The notes below the pieces were generated by a model. That model did not search any database. It was given only the letters and a program-made list of their open reading frames with translations, and had not been told where the DNA came from. The position numbers and the translations under genes are program-made. From Candidatus Rokuibacteriota bacterium (lineage in GTDB: Bacteria; Methylomirabilota; Methylomirabilia; Rokubacteriales; CSP1-6): 59,775 nucleotides of DNA. The stretch is from assembly GCA_003220615.1 (NCBI GenBank), contig QHTB01000189.1, forward strand, positions 1 through 59,775. The letters run 5' to 3'. Shown piece by piece: positions 59,285-59,775 of this stretch (its first letter is position 1; each line of letters begins with the position of its first letter).

Positions 59285-59775
59285 ATGAGCCGCGTCGATC
59301 CGGCCGTCGCGCACCGCGTCCCCCCGGGCCAGACGTTGACCGCCAAGTGGCCCGTGCTCACCTACGGACTCACCCCGCGCTTCGACCCCGCCCGCTGGAC
59401 GTTCCGGTGCTTCGGGCTCGTCGAGCGCGAGATGACCTGGACGTGGGAGGAATTCCGGCGGTTACCGCGCGTGACCGTGCGCTCGGACATCCACTGCGTG
59501 ACCCGCTGGTCGAAGCTCGACAACGAGTGGGAAGGCGTGTCGGCCCGGTGGATCATGGAGCAGGTGAAGCCGCGGCCGGAGGCGAAGTGGGTTCTCCAGC
59601 ACGCCGATCCCGACTACACCACCAACACGTCGCTCGAGGATCTCCGGGACGACGACGTGCTGCTCGCCCTCAAGCACAACGGGCGCGACATCGAGCCGGA
59701 TCACGGCGGGCCGATGCGCCTGGTGGTCCCGAAGCTCTACTTCTGGAAGTCGGCCAAGTGGCTGCGCGCCTTCGA
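59285..59775 (+). CDS. Sulfite-oxidase-type molybdopterin oxidoreductase, N-terminal part
   Basis: 163 residues are visible before the gene runs off the right edge. The start is ATG 59285, with GGAGG a few bases upstream; an in-frame ATG at 59249 is less likely. The sequence WPVLTYGLTPRFDPARWTFRCFGLVEREMTWTWEEFRRLPRVTVRSDIHCVTRWSKLDNEWEGV is the sulfite oxidase/YedY-like fold, with Cys71 in DIHCVTRWSKLDN as the molybdenum ligand. No export signal is seen, so it is probably a cytoplasmic 'sulfite oxidase-like' protein of unknown substrate. Confidence 0.9.
   Translation, partial: MSRVDPAVAHRVPPGQTLTAKWPVLTYGLTPRFDPARWTFRCFGLVEREMTWTWEEFRRLPRVTVRSDIHCVTRWSKLDNEWEGVSARWIMEQVKPRPEAKWVLQHADPDYTTNTSLEDLRDDDVLLALKHNGRDIEPDHGGPMRLVVPKLYFWKSAKWLRAF

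Noticed and set aside
1..59775. A defence island, prophage or secondary-metabolite cluster
   Set aside because: Apart from the NYN-LOTUS protein and one XRE regulator, no nuclease, integrase, toxin pair, structural phage protein, PKS or NRPS module was seen. The content is catabolic and transport genes.
1..59775. tRNA, rRNA or riboswitch genes
   Set aside because: Intergenic gaps are short and none shows a cloverleaf with a GGTTCGA-type arm or a recognisable riboswitch core by eye; a covariance-model search was not possible.

Overview
The window is about 60 kb of G+C-rich bacterial chromosome (roughly two thirds G+C by eye, not counted). It is densely packed with genes, many joined by 1-8 base stop/start overlaps (ATGA, GTGA, TTGA). 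No rRNA, tRNA, phage, transposase or CRISPR array was seen. The gene mix is UbiD decarboxylases, acyl/aryl-CoA ligases, molybdenum hydroxylases, Liv-type transporters with several substrate-binding proteins, amidohydrolases and a thiolase/DUF35 pair. That is what one sees in heterotrophic soil or subsurface bacteria such as Rokubacteria/Methylomirabilota or some Deltaproteobacteria. This taxonomic guess is inference, because no marker gene is present.

Layout. 1-10679: a catabolic block with the end of a molybdenum hydroxylase, an NMT1-type binding protein, an amidohydrolase joined by a deletion to an SDR, an NTF2-like protein, an AMP ligase, an MFS carrier, and a three-subunit molybdenum hydroxylase whose large subunit is broken. 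10676-12835: an EgtB-like iron enzyme and two small membrane proteins. 12832-17293: UbiD plus CoA ligase, divergent from a PaaK-like ligase. 17342-20323: a low-G+C membrane protein and an orphan molybdenum hydroxylase subunit whose 5' end lies in a palindromic repeat. 20402-24457: TreZ and a glycogen debranching enzyme. 24454-28100: small envelope proteins and two paralogous periplasmic TPR proteins.

28260-36498: DUF35 protein and thiolase, divergent from an oxidoreductase, a proline-rich TPR protein and another AMP ligase; then an aspartyl protease, a TPP enzyme and a lipoprotein. 36504-43491: a cyclase/UbiD pair divergent from a binding protein, then a 3-hydroxyisobutyrate dehydrogenase-like enzyme with a duplicated 5' end, an M24 hydrolase and a zinc alcohol dehydrogenase preceded by tandem repeats. 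43493-45565: a class II aldolase divergent from a two-domain PEP-synthase-like protein. 45585-53128: an apparent eight-gene minus-strand operon (amidohydrolase, livH, livM, binding protein, hydrolase, livG, livF, second binding protein). 53185-59775: a deacetylase, a GNAT protein, an aminotransferase/hydroxyacid dehydrogenase pair, a Rieske-cupin-XRE operon, DoxX, a NYN-LOTUS protein and the start of a sulfite-oxidase-type protein.

The signals most worth checking are four. First, -10-like TANNNT boxes sit 6-9 bases before start codons at eight or more genes, suggesting frequent leaderless transcription. Second, a family of G+C-rich palindromes sits at gene starts, in two places tandemly duplicated. 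Third, two genes carry precise internal deletions. Fourth, a UbiD homologue lacks one conserved catalytic glutamate and is coupled to a CoA ligase. None of these amounts to a demonstrated new defence or mobile system.
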